The notes under the pieces were generated by a model. That model had not been told where the DNA came from. It was given only the letters and a program-made list of their open reading frames with translations, and did not search any database. Below are positions 11,715 through 24,479 of a DNA stretch of 64,000 nucleotides, piece by piece; positions within the stretch are counted from its first letter, which is position 1; each line of letters opens with the position of its first letter. A program made the translations under genes and the position numbers. The DNA is from Adiantum capillus-veneris (lineage: Eukaryota; Streptophyta; Polypodiopsida; Polypodiales; Pteridaceae), in NCBI GenBank assembly GCA_014529385.2, contig CM043959.1, forward strand, positions 90,985,029-91,049,028, read 5' to 3'.

Positions 11715-12175
11715 TTGGTCATGACTTCTGACCAGGATGGCACCTATGGGGCTCGGTTAATGTTCTATTGTGGCTTTAGCGGATTTTACCTTATGGTTTA
11801 CATGCTAAATTACTGCCTTGGGGCTGTGGTGGCTCTAACACCTCATCTGGAGGGGGTGGTAGACTATACTCCGAATCACTTTCTGAACTCAAGCGGTTAA
11901 ATTGAGTTGTTGCCTGGTAAGGGATTACCATGTGCTTTACAAATGCTTGATTTGTTATCACATTGGTTGATATTAGAGTTTACCATAAAATTAGAACCTT
12001 CCCAACATCTTGTGTTGGCTACCCTATGGATACTGTCCCCTAATCTACCTCCTACCAGTTTTAGTTTTTAAAGCTAAAACCTATTATCTAGCCCCTCAAA
12101 AACCTCGGTGCCCTTCGAGTTCACTATCTCTACTTAGGTTTTTATCATGCTGTCGCGAATTTCATACTGTATCAT

Positions 12176-13496
12176 TGCCCCGCTCTGATGGAAAGTCTCC
12201 TGCCTTGGCTTCCCTACCTCCCACTCATGAATAGAATCCTACCCGGATTACGTCATACATTCATCGAGGCTAGGCGGCCGTGGCACCACCTCTAATGAGC
12301 ATCTGTCGGAGTGCATCCCTGCCTCCTCCACTATAAAAGGTGAGGGTGTTTTTTCCCCTCACCTAGGGTTGGTCTTCCTTAGCTGCTTGGAAATTTGCTT
12401 GGGATGGCGACTGCTCACAGGTTTCGTTAAATCTCATAACTTCAAATCCATGCTCTGATATCTGACTATAAAACAGGAATTTAAAAAAAACCTTATTGAA
12501 AAACTGGTCTTTTTGGATTCTTTTATCTTCTCACATTAGGAAAGGAGCTTTTTGTTTGGATGCTTGACTGGTATGGACTGCATAAAAGTTGACATTAAAT
12601 ACTAGTGATGGTGCTAGTTATGCATAAACTCTAGTGATGGTATTGGTTTGTGCTTATTTATCTGGTACTGAGACTAAAACCTGGTGATGGTGCTGGTTAT
12701 GCATAAACTCTCGTGCTGACTTTGCAATTTTTTCACATTTACCACTATTTCATAACATGAGTCTCTTTCTGTTGACATATAAAAGATGGATGGTTTTTCA
12801 TTCTGATAATTACGGTTGATGAAGTTACATTCAAGAAGAAAAAGGAGGAGTTAATACTAGATAATTTGGCCTAGTCTAGCTGGGCCTAGGTAATATTGTA
12901 ATATGAGGGAGACTGCTTCTTGCCCTTACCTTGGAAATTTGACTGCAAAGGGGGATTCTCTATGTCCTTTTTGATTGCTGAAGGCAAAGAGATAATATTT
13001 TTTGCTACTGATATTTTGGTGGCATTATTATAACTATTGCAGTAGGATTTGGGAAACTAGTTGCTCACTGGTAACTGGAAGCACAAAATGGGATCCTTTC
13101 TGTAAACTTATATGGCATGCTTGTTGGCTTTGTTTTACCTACAAACAGGGATTGGTTAGGGATTGGCTATTTGGCTAGGATCTAACCATTTTTACATACA
13201 TAAAACACTCTAATTATCTGGCTCTTAGGGGTACTGCCTTAAAATGTAAGCAGGCTTTGATGTGACTTCTCGGTCTTAGGTTTCATTGAATCAGATGCAT
13301 GGTATGGCTGGTCACTATCTGGCCCTGACTTTTAGGATTGCTAGGTTGATTCCTCATCTGGGTTGTCGAGGAAGGTACTGATGCTGTTTGCTGATATGTA
13401 CTTGACGATTATCTTGCTGGTCTTTTCTGGTTTGGCTGCCATTTTTTGGTACAGTTTTGTTCACATCAGTATAGATTGCTGTGTGGCTTCTTGACT
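12176..13496. repeat. Direct repeat copy B, truncated by a gypsy remnant
   Basis: Matches 6961-8054 and then 10612 to about 10905, without the 2.55-kb insertion. It breaks at 13496, where gypsy internal sequence begins. It has one unit of the 40-bp duplication and a TATA-like box. Confidence 0.85.
12332..12339 (+). promoter_or_regulatory. TATA-like box in repeat copy B
   Basis: TATAAAAG, about 155 bp from the repeat start, the same position as in copy A (7117-7124). Confidence 0.45.
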
Positions 13497-16480
13497 TCAT
13501 AGTCGTCCTCGACTATGAGGTAGAGAAGATAAAGCCAGATCATTAGTCTGTTTGCTAGCGGGTAGAGGATCCCTATTTAACCCTACTACACTGTTCTAGA
13601 ATGGATGACTAATCCATTTGGCACTTGAGAGTCTTAGCTACCGCCGCAAGCATGTGTGTACGTCAGTCCTATCAATCTTCCATAGTAGAGTGACAAGCTC
13701 TACTTGGTGTTTGGGAAACGTCGTCTCTACAAACATGATCCTAAACATGCATACTTTTTATCATTTGTGCTCAATAAAGAAAAAGAGTCTTATAAGACAA
13801 AAAATTTGTTCATTTAAACATATTTATATTTGCTTACTCTAGGGAAGCATTGTAAGCATTGACAAGGTTTAGGTTATCCTTTAATTGTATGCCTTGCATC
13901 CATCTAGCATGTTCAAAAGGATAGTTCTTAAACTTAATAAGATACCGTCAGATAATCTTACCGCCTCTCAATACCTTGTCTTCGTGTTGGAGAATGGACT
14001 CCGGCTGTAGCACTTCTTCTTGGTCCTCAATCTCCGGTGGGTCTTCAATAGTTGGTTCTTGAGGTGGATCTCTTTTGTAAGGCTTTAGTAGGCTCACACG
14101 GAAAGCATTGTGTATGAGCCAACGACTGGGCAACTTGAGTTGATAGGCCATCTCATTGATCGGCCTAAGAATCTGAAAGGAACCATAGTACCTTTTTGCT
14201 AGTTTAGCATAGTACTTTTGGTGTCCTGTAGGATTCTTGCCCGTTGTGTGCCTTAATTGAGCCTTGGGAAACTTAAGCAAGACTCAATCATTTTGTTTAA
14301 AGGCTTGAGCTCTTCTGTGTTTATTTGTGAGATAGAGATAGAATCCTTAATATTTTGGAAAGATTCTTGTAGGTCTCGGCTATACTCATCTGCAACGAAG
14401 ATCTTCCTGTGTATCTTAAGTAGCAGGGGACTTTTGGATCTTCCCTCAATTACCTCAAAAGGTGCTTTTCCCGTGGAGGTATGTACAGTGTTATTGTAGG
14501 CACACTCCACCAACGGTAAGTAGTTCTCCCATTGGGACCTTTGATCTACTTCTGTTACATAGGCTTTTAGTAGATCAAGAATTGTTAGGTTAGCTATTTC
14601 ACTTTGGCCATCCGTTTGGGGATGATAGGCGGAAGAGAAGTTTAGCCTTGTACCTAAATTCTCAAAGAGACCCTTCGAAAAATTACTCGTCATTTGAGTA
14701 TCTCTATCCGCCACTATGGACATTGGAAAGCCATGGTACTTGAAGATTTGTGATATAAAGAGGGTTGGCATTTGATGGGCTGTGATAGTCTTTTTTACAG
14801 GTATGAAATGTGCTTGTTTGCTAAACCTGTCTACTATCGTCCATATTCTTGTATTCCCATGGATAGACTTAGGCAATCCAAAGATAAAATTCATGGATAT
14901 TCTCTTCCATAGTGAACTAGGGATTGACAAAGGTTGAAGCAATCTAGGTTGCTTCCCTTTATCAAAATTTGTCTTTTGGCATACCACACATTTAGAAACA
15001 TACTCTTGTATGTTTGCTTTCATGGTAGGCCAATAGAAATATGTTTCTATCCTTTTTAGGGCAGACTGAATCCCTCTATGCTTCACATAAGTAGGAGCAT
15101 GAAATTCATACATTAATTTCTCATGTAGTGAGTTAGTAACGCATAGTCTATTGCCATAGAGAAGATAACCATCTTGTAGGATAAATGGTTCTTCTTTCTT
15201 CCCTAGTGCAAGGGATGAAATCACATCTCTTAAATCGGGATCGATAGCGTACTCATCTATCATAGAAGATACATAATTGTGAGTTGCTATGAAAACCGCA
15301 TTCACTTTCGGTCGTCTTGAGAGTGCATCGGCTACTTGATTATGCTTGCTAGCAACGAGCAATATGAAAATGAAATTGTGAAAGGAAATTTTCCCACCTC
15401 ATTTGTATGTCGGAGAGCTTGGCATGTGTCATGAAGTACTTAAGGCTAAGGTGATTCTTCCGTAGAATGAAAGGAATCCCCAATAAATAGTGCTTTCATG
15501 AGTCTAAGGCATGTAGAACTGCGAGGAATTCCTTTTCATATATGCTTAGAGCTTGCTCCACAGGGTCGAGCCTTTGAATTTCATAGGCTATAGCGTGCCC
15601 TTCTTGGAGAAAACCAGCTCCAAGGCAATTACAACAAGCGCATTAAACCTCAAATGGCTTTGAGAGATCGGGTTGTGTAAGCATAGGTTTAGAGATAAAA
15701 TTTTATTTAAGATTTTCAAAAGCATTGTTCTCCTTGGTAGACCATGTATACCTAACGTTTTTCTTTGTTAGGTCATGTAATGGTCCCGCGATTTGTGAGA
15801 ATTTTTCTATAAAGCGTCTATAGTATGCACACATACCTATAAAGCTTCTTAGTTCATGTAGATTCCTTGGATTAGGCCATCCTTTTATTACCTCTAGCGT
15901 TGATGGATCCATTTGGATGCCATCTTGAGAGATAATGTGACCTAAATATTGAATCTCTTGTAAGAAAAATTCACTTTTCTTTTGATTAATATAAAGTTCA
16001 TTCTCTCGTAAAACTTGAAATATTACTCATCTAGTGACTTAGAGTAGATGATTATATCATCAAAGAACACTCCAGTAAAGGTTTGGTGAGGCCCAAATAG
16101 CTTCTCCAACAAGTGGTTAAATGTGGCTGGTGCATTGGTCAAGCCAAAAGGAATGACAATGTACTCGTAAAGACCAAATGTAGTGCAAAATTCGGTCTTT
16201 ACAATGTCTTGATCGACTATCCTTATTTGATGGTAGCCACTTTTTAGGTCAATACTATTGAAGTAGGTCAAGCCTTGTAGCTTATCAAATAGTTCTTCTA
16301 ACAGTAGAACGGGAAACCTATTTTTGATAGTGATCCTATTTAGTGCTCTATAGTCGACACACATATGATATGTGCCGTCTTTCTTTTTCACTAATAACAC
16401 TAGTGAACAAAATGGAGATGAGCTACTCATACTCTTGCCGCATAATCTCCTCTTGTTGAGCTTGGGATACTCTATAAGGA
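13497..16480 (-). mobile_element. Truncated Ty3/gypsy chromovirus remnant (GA)
   Basis: Gypsy internal sequence on the minus strand from the post-pol region (13497, with the hairpin CATAGTCG/CGACTATG) to the middle of reverse transcriptase at 16480. It lacks its 3' LTR on the left. On the right it is cut by the LTR starting at 16481; the last five bases, AAGGA, are the presumed left half of that insertion's duplication. The resumption of GA is not found elsewhere in the window. Confidence 0.85.
13840..16480 (-). pseudogene. GA pol: RT, RNase H, integrase, chromodomain region (broken)
   Basis: Read right to left: reverse transcriptase (16023-16430, with the YHQIRIVD and FFDDIIIYS motifs), the RT-RNase H connection (15703-15912), a damaged RNase H (about 15363-15700), integrase with zinc finger and core (14253-15362, 369 aa), and the C-terminal and chromodomain-linked part (13948-14280). 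Several frameshifts separate these pieces. In the integrase the first catalytic aspartate is replaced by Asn (SMNFIFGLP, where G3 has SMDFIFGLP), while the second Asp (DRD) and the Glu (GQSEIAN) remain. It is a relative of the G3 family, too damaged to function. Confidence 0.88.
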
Positions 16481-18056
16481 TGCAACATTTAATGGTCTAG
16501 TAACTTGTGTGTAGCGGAAATTAACATAGACATAGTGAGCATTTCATTAAGAATAGATTCCTAATGAGCATAGCAAGAGTGCTTGGATGGCGAGATCAAC
16601 AAAAGCATAACACCTAGTTAGATAGGCATGAACAATGCTTCAAAAAGAGGTCAGAGAAATTAAGCTATTGACAACAATTGAGGACCGGATTTACATGGAG
16701 CCAGTGCCCCCTCCAAAAGGCTTTGTATTATGGGTTTCCCCCCATCAAGGGAGACATTTTACAACGTAGTACTTTGTGTTCCTTCAATAACTTGCTCGTG
16801 CAATGAAGATGGAAGCTTCGCTTACACTTGAAAACACAACATCAATTCCCTCACGGTCTTAGACCCAAGACCTCATACACCTTCGAAGATGGTGAGAGCT
16901 AGCGGGGTATGAGAGTAGATCGAGAGGAAGAAGAAGTATTCTTACGAGAAAGAAGTATGTATCCTCACATAATCACTCTTAATAGATTAGCATAGCTTAG
17001 TAATTAGCATGGTAGAGGAGATGAGCATGCATTGGAGCTTGGATCTTGGTTGGATTTGCCTCACAAAGCCAAGAGTTACTGGTGTAGGCCTCCCTTCTCA
17101 CAAGCTTGGAGTAGATGATTAGCTTTCCATTAAAGCTTAAGAAGGAGATAGTCTTCTTTACTTCACACATGAGCTTGTGTGAGTGTGTGTGTTTGTGATA
17201 ATGCCTTGCAAAAATCAGTCCCCTCTCCCTCTTGGTCCACCCCTCTTGCTAATTCCTCTCATTGGCTCATGCCAAGCTTAGCCAATAGGAAATTAGAAGC
17301 ATAGTTGCTAGCCTTGTGACATGTGTCTCCCTTTCCCCTTTTGTGAGAGCTTTAGGTATTTAAATGATTCAATTAATCTCTCATTGGACCTCTTGGTCTT
17401 CTGGCCAATAGGAATCAGGCAAGCCATTGGGCCGTTGAATGTTCATTGGACCCCTTGGGACACTGTTTAATAGTCTTCTAGAGAGCTTAATTTCTATTGG
17501 TTCTTTTATCAAGTGTTTTTAAATGAATTAAACTAAATTTACTCTAGCATAATTCTCATTGGTCCACCTCTATGGCCATCCAATAGGATTTGAATGCACC
17601 TTGGGGGCAACTGGGCTAGGATCCTGATATGTGCCCACTATGACCTTTGGGTAAAGGGAACTTGGAAGAGTGTGTGTGTGTTTCTCTCTCATCCCCTACA
17701 ACAATGGCTTGCCCCCTCCTTGATAGGGATGTGGGAAGAATTTTGAGTCTCCCCACAAGCATCCAAATGTCCCGAAGGTTTGACCAGAGAACCTTTCATT
17801 TAATCTTGAAACCTAAGCTTTTTGGAAGTCTTAATGAGTTGAACCTTAGGGTCTTTGAAGCCCATTAATGCACATTTCTCTTTTGCAGATGTTCCCTCTT
17901 TGGATCCCTATTTTCCCTCCTTTGGATCCCTACTGAGATCGGTCTGCTAGCCTTACCAATATTCTAGCTTTTTGTCCCCTAGTACTTCCCCGTATTAAAT
18001 GACCAGTTTAAGATGAGAAAATCATTTAGGAGAATTAGATGTTAGTTATTATGACA
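16481..18056 (-). repeat. Gypsy GB 3' LTR
   Basis: 1,576 bp, starting TGCAACATTTAATGG and ending TTATTATGACA on the plus strand. It is followed at 18057 by the gypsy internal end TTACCTCTCTCTTGG (the purine tract on the minus strand). The LTR at 54594-57525 belongs to the same family. The preceding AAGGA (16476-16480) is the probable target duplication. Confidence 0.85.
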
Positions 18057-19617
18057 TTACCTCTCTCTTGGAATCATAGTCGTCCTTGACCATAAAGTAG
18101 AGACGATAAAGCCTAGTCATTATTAGTCCATTGGCTAGCGGGTAGAGGACCCCTATTTTACCCTACGACATCGTCCCAGAATGGATGACTAGTCCATTTG
18201 GTGCTTGAGAGTGTTAGTTTCTGCAAGCATGTCTACACATTAGTCCTATCAATCTTCCATAGTAGAGTGACAAGCTCTACTTGGTGTTCGAGAGACGTCG
18301 TCTCCGCAAACATGATCGTAAGCATGCATACTTCTTAATCATTTGTGCACAATAAACAAAAAGAGAGTCTTATAAGACAAAAACTTTGTTCATTTTAAAA
18401 ATATTTACATTTGCTTACTCTAGGGAAGCATTGTAAGGGTTGACAAGGTTTAGGTTATCCTTTAATTGTATGCCTTGCATCCATCTAGAATGTTCAAAAG
18501 GATAGTTCTTAAACTTAATAAGACACCGTCAGATAATCTTACCGCTTCTCAATACCTTGTCTTCATGTCGGAGAATGGACTTGAGTTGCAACACCTCTTC
18601 TTGGTCCTCGATCTTCGGTGGGTCTTCAATAGTTGGTTCTTGGGGTGGATCTCCTTTGTAAGACTCTCACATGGAAAGCATTGTGTATGAGCCAATGACT
18701 GTGCAACTTGAGTTGATAAGCAATCTCATTGATTGGCCTAAGAATCTGAAAGGGACCATAGTACCTTTTTGCTAGTTTCTCATAGTACTTTTGGTGTACC
18801 GTAGGATTCTTGCCCGTTGTGTGCCTTAGTCAAGCCTTGGGAAACTTAAGCAAGACCCAATCATTTTGTTTAAAGGCTTGAGCTCTTCTGTGCTTATTAG
18901 CAACAAACTTTTGTCTTTGTTGTGAGATAGAGATAGCATCCTTAATCTTTTGAAAGATTCTTGTAGGTCTCGTCTATACTCATGTGTAGAGAAGATCTTC
19001 CCATGTACCTTAAGTAGCAGGGGACTTTTGGATCTTCCTTCAATTACCTTAAAGGCGCTCTTCCGGTGGAGGTATGCGTAATATTATTGGAGGCATACTC
19101 CACTAAGGGTAAGTAATTCTCCCATTGGGACCTTTGATCTACTTCAGTTACATAGGATTTTAGTAGATCAAGAATTGTTAGTTTAGCTATTTCACTTTGG
19201 CCATCCGTTTGCGGGTGATAGTTCGAAGAGAAGTTTAGCCTTGTCCCTAAATTCTCAAAGAGGCCCTTCCAAAAATTACTAGCCATTCTAGGATCTCTAT
19301 TCGACACTATGGACATTGGCAAGCCGTGGTACTTGAAAATCCGTGATATAAAGAGGGCTACCATTTGATGGGCTTTGATAGTCTTTTTGACAGGTATAAA
19401 ATGTGCTTGTTTGCTGAACGTGTCTACCATCGTCCATATTCCCATATTCCCATGGATAGACTTGGGCAATCCAAAGATAAAATCCATGGATATGATCTCC
19501 CATGATGAACTAGGGATTGACAAAGGTTGAATCAATCCACGTTTCTTGCCTCAATCAAACTTCATCTTTTGGCATACCACACATTTAGAAACATATCTTA
19601 TATGTTTGCTTTCATGT
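18057..19617 (-). pseudogene. GB pol, integrase and C-terminal part (broken)
   Basis: Minus-strand gypsy pol. 19044-19535 is the integrase core (SMDFIFGLPKS, then SNRDPRM with the expected DRD changed to NRD, then GQSEIAK). 18440-19040 is the C-terminal and chromodomain-linked region with several frameshifts. It breaks at 19617, where sequence on the opposite strand begins. GB resumes at 21918 after the intervening remnant and again at 33646 after E4. Confidence 0.82.
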
Positions 19618-20475
19618 CAAGTGGCCGATGCACTTCTACGACGACCAAAAGTTAATGCGGTGTCTATAGCTACTCACAATGATCTATCTTCTATAATAGA
19701 TGAGTATGCTATTGACCCTGACTTTAGAGACACAATGTTAGCCCTTGCTTTGGGGAAGAAAGAGGAACCATTCACCTTGCAAGATGGTTATCTTCTCCAG
19801 GGAAATAGGCTATGTGTTACCCATTCCCTTCATGAGAAATTTATGTATGAATCCCATGCTCCTCCCTATGTGGGGCATAGAGAAATTCAACCTACTCTTC
19901 GAGGAGTGGAGACGTATTTCTATTGGCCTACCATGAAAGTAGACATACAAGAGTATGTTTCAAAATGTGTAGTATGCCAAAAGGCCAAATATGATAGAGG
20001 GAAGCAACCTGGATTACTCCAGCCATTGCCTATCCCAAATTCACCATGGAAGAGTATATCCATGGATTTTATCTTTGGATTGACCAAGTCTATCCATGGG
20101 AATACGGGAATATGGACAACAGTCGATAGGTTTAGCAATCAAGCACACTTTATTCCTATCAAAAAGACTATTAAGGCACACCAAATGGCAACTCTCTTCA
20201 TATCTCAGATTTTCAAACACGATATTTTACCAACATCCATTGTGTCAGATAGAGATCCTAGAATGAACAATAATTTCTGGAAAGGACTCTTTGAAAATCT
20301 AGGAACAAGATTGAATTTCTCTTTGGCCTATCATCCACAAACGGATGGCCAAAGTGAGATAGCCAATCTTATGATACTCGATCTACTCAAGAATTATGTT
20401 ATCGAAGTAGATCAACGCTCACAATGGGAAAAGTACTTACCTCTTGTAGAGTATGCAATTATTATGTACATACTT
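19618..20475 (+). pseudogene. GC: gypsy pol fragment in inverted orientation
   Basis: Plus-strand gypsy pol covering the end of RNase H and most of integrase: QVADALLRRPKVNAV, the zinc finger with C-V-V-C, SMDFIFGLTKS (first Asp), SDRDPRM (second Asp) and GQSEIAN (Glu). Thus the DDE triad is present. It closely resembles G3 (45584-47455). A frameshift occurs near 20455, and the sequence then jumps from integrase to LTR at about 20475, so the pol 3' end is deleted. The 5' LTR, gag and RT are missing on the left. The remnant is nested in GB. Confidence 0.88.
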
Positions 20476-21917
20476 CTAGATATAGACATGTGCTTATAGA
20501 TCTATCTCAACACGGCACCAATGGTAAAGGGGCCCAAATGAGAGATGGTCTATCAAAGAGCAAGGATAACCAATGGAGCATAATACCTTAGGGTTAGCTT
20601 CATTTAAGACCCCCAATAGTTAGTGTAAAAGTACTTGGACCTTAGGTAATCTAGGGCTGAGCTTGAGGTGGGAACCCGGCCCAAGCTTGAGGTGCTTGAG
20701 GTGGGAACCCGGTCCAAGCTTAAGGGGCTTGAGGTGCTTGATGAGTGAGGTGCTTGAGATGTTTGAGGTGCTTGATGATTGAGATTCTTGAGGTGCTTGA
20801 CATGCTTGAGATGCTAGGGTTGTACTTGAGGTAATAACCCTTAAAGTGCTTAAGGCCAAGCTTGTAGTGGGAACTGGGCCGAAGCTTGAGAGGCTTGAGG
20901 TGTCAAAAGTCAAAGATCCAATCCCTACAAGGAGGGGGCAAGACCTACATGAGGGGGGATGAGAGAGAACACCCACACAAGGCATACTTGATACAAAGAA
21001 AGCATAAGGGACACTTGTCAAGTTCCTCCTCATGTTGCCCTCATGGTGTGCCTGAAGCCTATTGATTGGCTACCCAAGCGGTCCAATGATATTTTAGGAG
21101 ACTTAATTAATTGTCTTTGCATTTATTAAGTCCTCTCTCTCAAAGGGGAAAGGGGGACAATTGTCCCAAGGCTACCCTTGTTGCTTGTAATGCCTTTTGC
21201 CTGTATTGGCTAGGCCTGAAGGGGTCCAATGAGCTTGAAGCATGAGCTACAAGGGGGGGTCAACCAAAGCAAGCTAGGGGGTTGCTTAGGGGGTATACTC
21301 TCCCACACACACTCACACACACTCTCATTATGCATTGTACAAAGTGCAAGAGCTCCCTCTCCTTCTCCAAGCAAGTAGAGGTTGAGAGCCTACACCAACA
21401 CTCTTGGCTATGGAGTGCAAATCCAACCAAGAGCCATTCTTCAATAATTATTTCTCCCATGAAATGTTTCTTCTTCCTCTTCCGTACCCTCATTCCCTGC
21501 TAGCTCTCTCCACCTTCGAAGGTGTTTGAGGTCTTGGGGCTGAAGCTTGGGATAGTTAAAGCTTTCTTCAAAGTTTATGTTATGATTGTGATGCATGAAG
21601 CTTTCCATCTTCATTGCGTCACTTAGGGCACAAGGAACACAAAGATTGTATTGTAACAAGTCTCTCTTACTGGGAGAAATCATAATACAAATGACTATTG
21701 GAGGGGGGATCTGCTCCACATAAATCCAGTCCTCAACTATTGTCATGTTCTCTAAATTCTCTCTCTTGCAAAAGTATTGTTCATGCAAAGTTAAATAAAT
21801 GCTATGTTTATGTTGCTAACTTCAATTATGTTCACCCGCTATGCTCACAAAGTAATTTTTCAAAAGTACTCTCTCTAATTTTTGCTAATATCAAGTTAAT
21901 AGGCCGATTCCATTACA
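20476..21917 (+). repeat. GC 3' LTR (5'-truncated)
   Basis: The reverse complement of the G3 LTR (43617-45223), missing its first part and diverged; it ends CCATTACA at 21917. GB resumes with AGAAATTTGTTTC at 21918. It contains a diverged version of the CTTGAGGTG minisatellite at about 20640-20900. Confidence 0.85.
20640..20900. repeat. Degenerate LTR minisatellite
   Basis: Repeated units built on GCTTGAGGTG, the reverse complement of the CACCTCAAGC units in the G3 LTRs (44749-44945, 51914-52090). Unit spacing varies from about 10 to 18 bp. Confidence 0.7.
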
Positions 21918-22390
21918 AGAAATTTGTTTCTATCCCTTTTAGCATAGACTGAATCCCTCTATGCCCCGCATAAGGAAGAGCATGAGATTCATACATTACT
22001 TTCTCACGTAGTGAGTTAGTAACGCATAGTCTATTGCCATAGCGAAGATAACCATCTTGTAGGGTAAATGGTTCTTCTTTCTTACCTAGTGCAAGTGCTG
22101 AAATCACATCTCTAAAATCGAGATCAATAGCGTACTCATCTATCATAGAAAATAGATCAATGTGAGTTACTACGGAAACCGCATCCACTCTTGGTCCTCT
22201 TGAGAGTGCATTGGTTACTTGATTATGCTTGCTAGCAACATGAGCAATATGAAAATGAAATTGCAAAAGGAAATTTGCCCACCTCATTTGTTTGTCAAAG
22301 ATCTTGGTGTGCGTCATGAAGTACTTAAGGCTTTGCTTCCACGAGTCTAAAGCATGTATAATTGCTAAGAGTTCTTTCTCATATATTCCT
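21918..22390 (-). pseudogene. GB pol, RNase H to integrase zinc finger
   Basis: Continuation of GB. The minus-strand frame at 21913-22317 covers the end of RNase H (QMRWANFLLQFHFHIAH) and the integrase zinc-finger region (YESHALPYAGHRGIQ). It is interrupted at 22390 by the LTR of E4, which leaves TTCCT as the target duplication, and continues at 33646. Confidence 0.85.
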
Positions 22391-22870
22391 TGCTACCAAC
22401 GGGAGCGTGGATGCCCTGCGAAATACCGGAAATAACAACATAAAATAGACTAATCGGCATACCTGGCACAATCACGTGGTCGTCTGATCGCAAGATACGC
22501 AAACAGAGAGAGACAAAGAGCGAGAGAGATTGAGAGAGCATGTGCAGGCGCACCTCCTAGAGCGGAGTGCTACGTCGGCATGACGAGAGAGAAGAGAAGA
22601 CAGGTGAGAAGAATGAGACGGACACTGGGTGCAATCTCCCCCCGTGCAAGAGTGACCATTTCCCTCTTGCAAGTATTTCATTTATAGATTTCTTGAACGG
22701 TCAATGTGAGTACAAACTGGCCGGCCGGTCATAAATGGCCAAAGCTCATAAAGAGCACTTGAATAATAAAATGTACAATATATATATTTTCATTTGCAAT
22801 GTCCTAGCTCGGTCTAGTCTTTTCCACTTGTCACATCTGCAATGAATAATAAAATATCAATTCCATAACA
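22391..22870 (-). repeat. E4 3' LTR
   Basis: 480 bp, exactly the length of its partner at 33161-33640. The next bases (22871 on, TACCTCTCCG) give a short purine tract on the minus strand. Confidence 0.9.
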
Positions 22871-23240
22871 TACCTCTCCGTTGGAAAGCAACTGACCTCA
22901 GTTGCGAAGATAAAGATCTGCAAACAATACTTGTCAAAAACAATGATTATGCCTGCCGTCATCCACATACTACCTATTCTAGTGTCCCATACCACTAGAA
23001 TAAGCAGTATATATCATACCCTGATGAATGAGTATATCATTGGTCACACTCATCATCAATCTCATAATGTGAAGTCTCATCACATAAACACTGCTAAAGA
23101 ATCACCAGATACCAAATTCCAATCCAATTCCAATTCCACAATATAAGTCCAGATCCAAATCACTTTCATTATGTACTCGGGAACAAAATCATACCAGCTA
23201 CAGTGGTGCCAGCCACTGCAGCATGATTTTTTGATCATTG

Positions 23241-23441
23241 TTGCCTCATCCGGCGAGTCTACACCAAGAAAACGTGCTGCCTAAATCGGCGAATCTGCAC
23301 TAATGCTGCCTAAATCAAAAAATCTGCATTCGGTATAAGTTTAAAAATCATGAATTTGCAATTTATCAATGTGCTGTCTAAATCGGCGGATCTGCACCAA
23401 GATGAGTATGTACACACTGCCTTAATCGGCGAATCTGTGTG
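23241..23441. repeat. Interspersed 25-bp direct repeats
   Basis: Five copies of a unit like GCTGCCTAAATCGGCGAATC followed by TGCAC, at 23241-23263, 23276-23300, 23305-23329, 23373-23397 and 23417-23441, with unique spacers of 4 to 43 bp. The core is present in all but decays in the first and third. Confidence 0.8.
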
Positions 23442-24308
23442 CGTGTGACCAATGGACCAAGCAAGGCATAAGAAGAAAACATTTGTTACCTATTTGACAC
23501 CAAATTAGAGTATGTTCAAGTAGCAAAGCACTTACAAACTATGGCTCAATATCCCCGAGCACCCTAGCTTAAATGAGGAGCTGCATAGCTAATGAATAAT
23601 CATGGCAATAAAATTTCATAACGTGCAAGTAGTAAGCCCTGACCGTAGCAATGTATTTTCTATTGAAAATTAAATGAGTGTCTGGAATGTAAACTACATT
23701 GAGAAATTGAATACGTGAAAGTTTGGTGAAGAAATAGTGATTGAGCGATGCGATATAGAAACGATTTTAGAGAAGTATGCGTACCTGAATTGTTTTTCAT
23801 GAATGATATATTGTACGAGAGGATTAATATACTGAACCAAATAAGTACCAAGCAAAAAGGGTTAAAATAATTTTGCAAAGCAAAGAGAGGATTCATGTAA
23901 ATGGTATACTGAAAACACTTGCGTCCTTAATGGTGTGCTAATTACAATAAAGTCAAAAATGGGGTGGTCAGATGATGGTATGGAGCCGTAAAATTGTGAA
24001 AAAAATAAAAGAACATAAGGTTAGCAGGATTGACCAGTGCAAGTAGTAGGTGCAGAATGAGCCATTTAAAGAGGGCAAAAAATCCCCAAAATTTGTAATT
24101 TATGCAAATTTCAACTATGGATATGTGTGCATAACAGTCAATAACATCAAATGATGAATGAACATTAAGTGATGAAGGAGTCGTACGTAGATGCTAAAGG
24201 TTAAATGACAATAGGTTGCTAGCGGTTGATACATACCACGATCCTTATGTACATTGTTGGACAACAAGCACTGTCAATATTAATAGAACACACACATCTT
24301 GATTGGTA

Positions 24309-24333
24309 TATATATATATATATATATATATAA
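24309..24333. repeat. (AT)n microsatellite
   Basis: About 25 bp of TA/AT repeats in the E4 interior. Confidence 0.9.
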
Positions 24334-24479
24334 ATATAATTATTGTATTATTATACAATTATATGTTTCAATTGTCAAAATTACAACATTATTGATGTCA
24401 TTGACCAAAACATAACAAGGTGGTCGGGGGTTGTGAAGAGAGAGAGAGAGAGAAATGAAATGAAATGTTATACGAACCG

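Noticed and set aside
23241..23441. CRISPR-like array
   Set aside because: Repeats are degenerate, spacers are of very unequal length, there are no cas genes, and the context is a plant retroelement.
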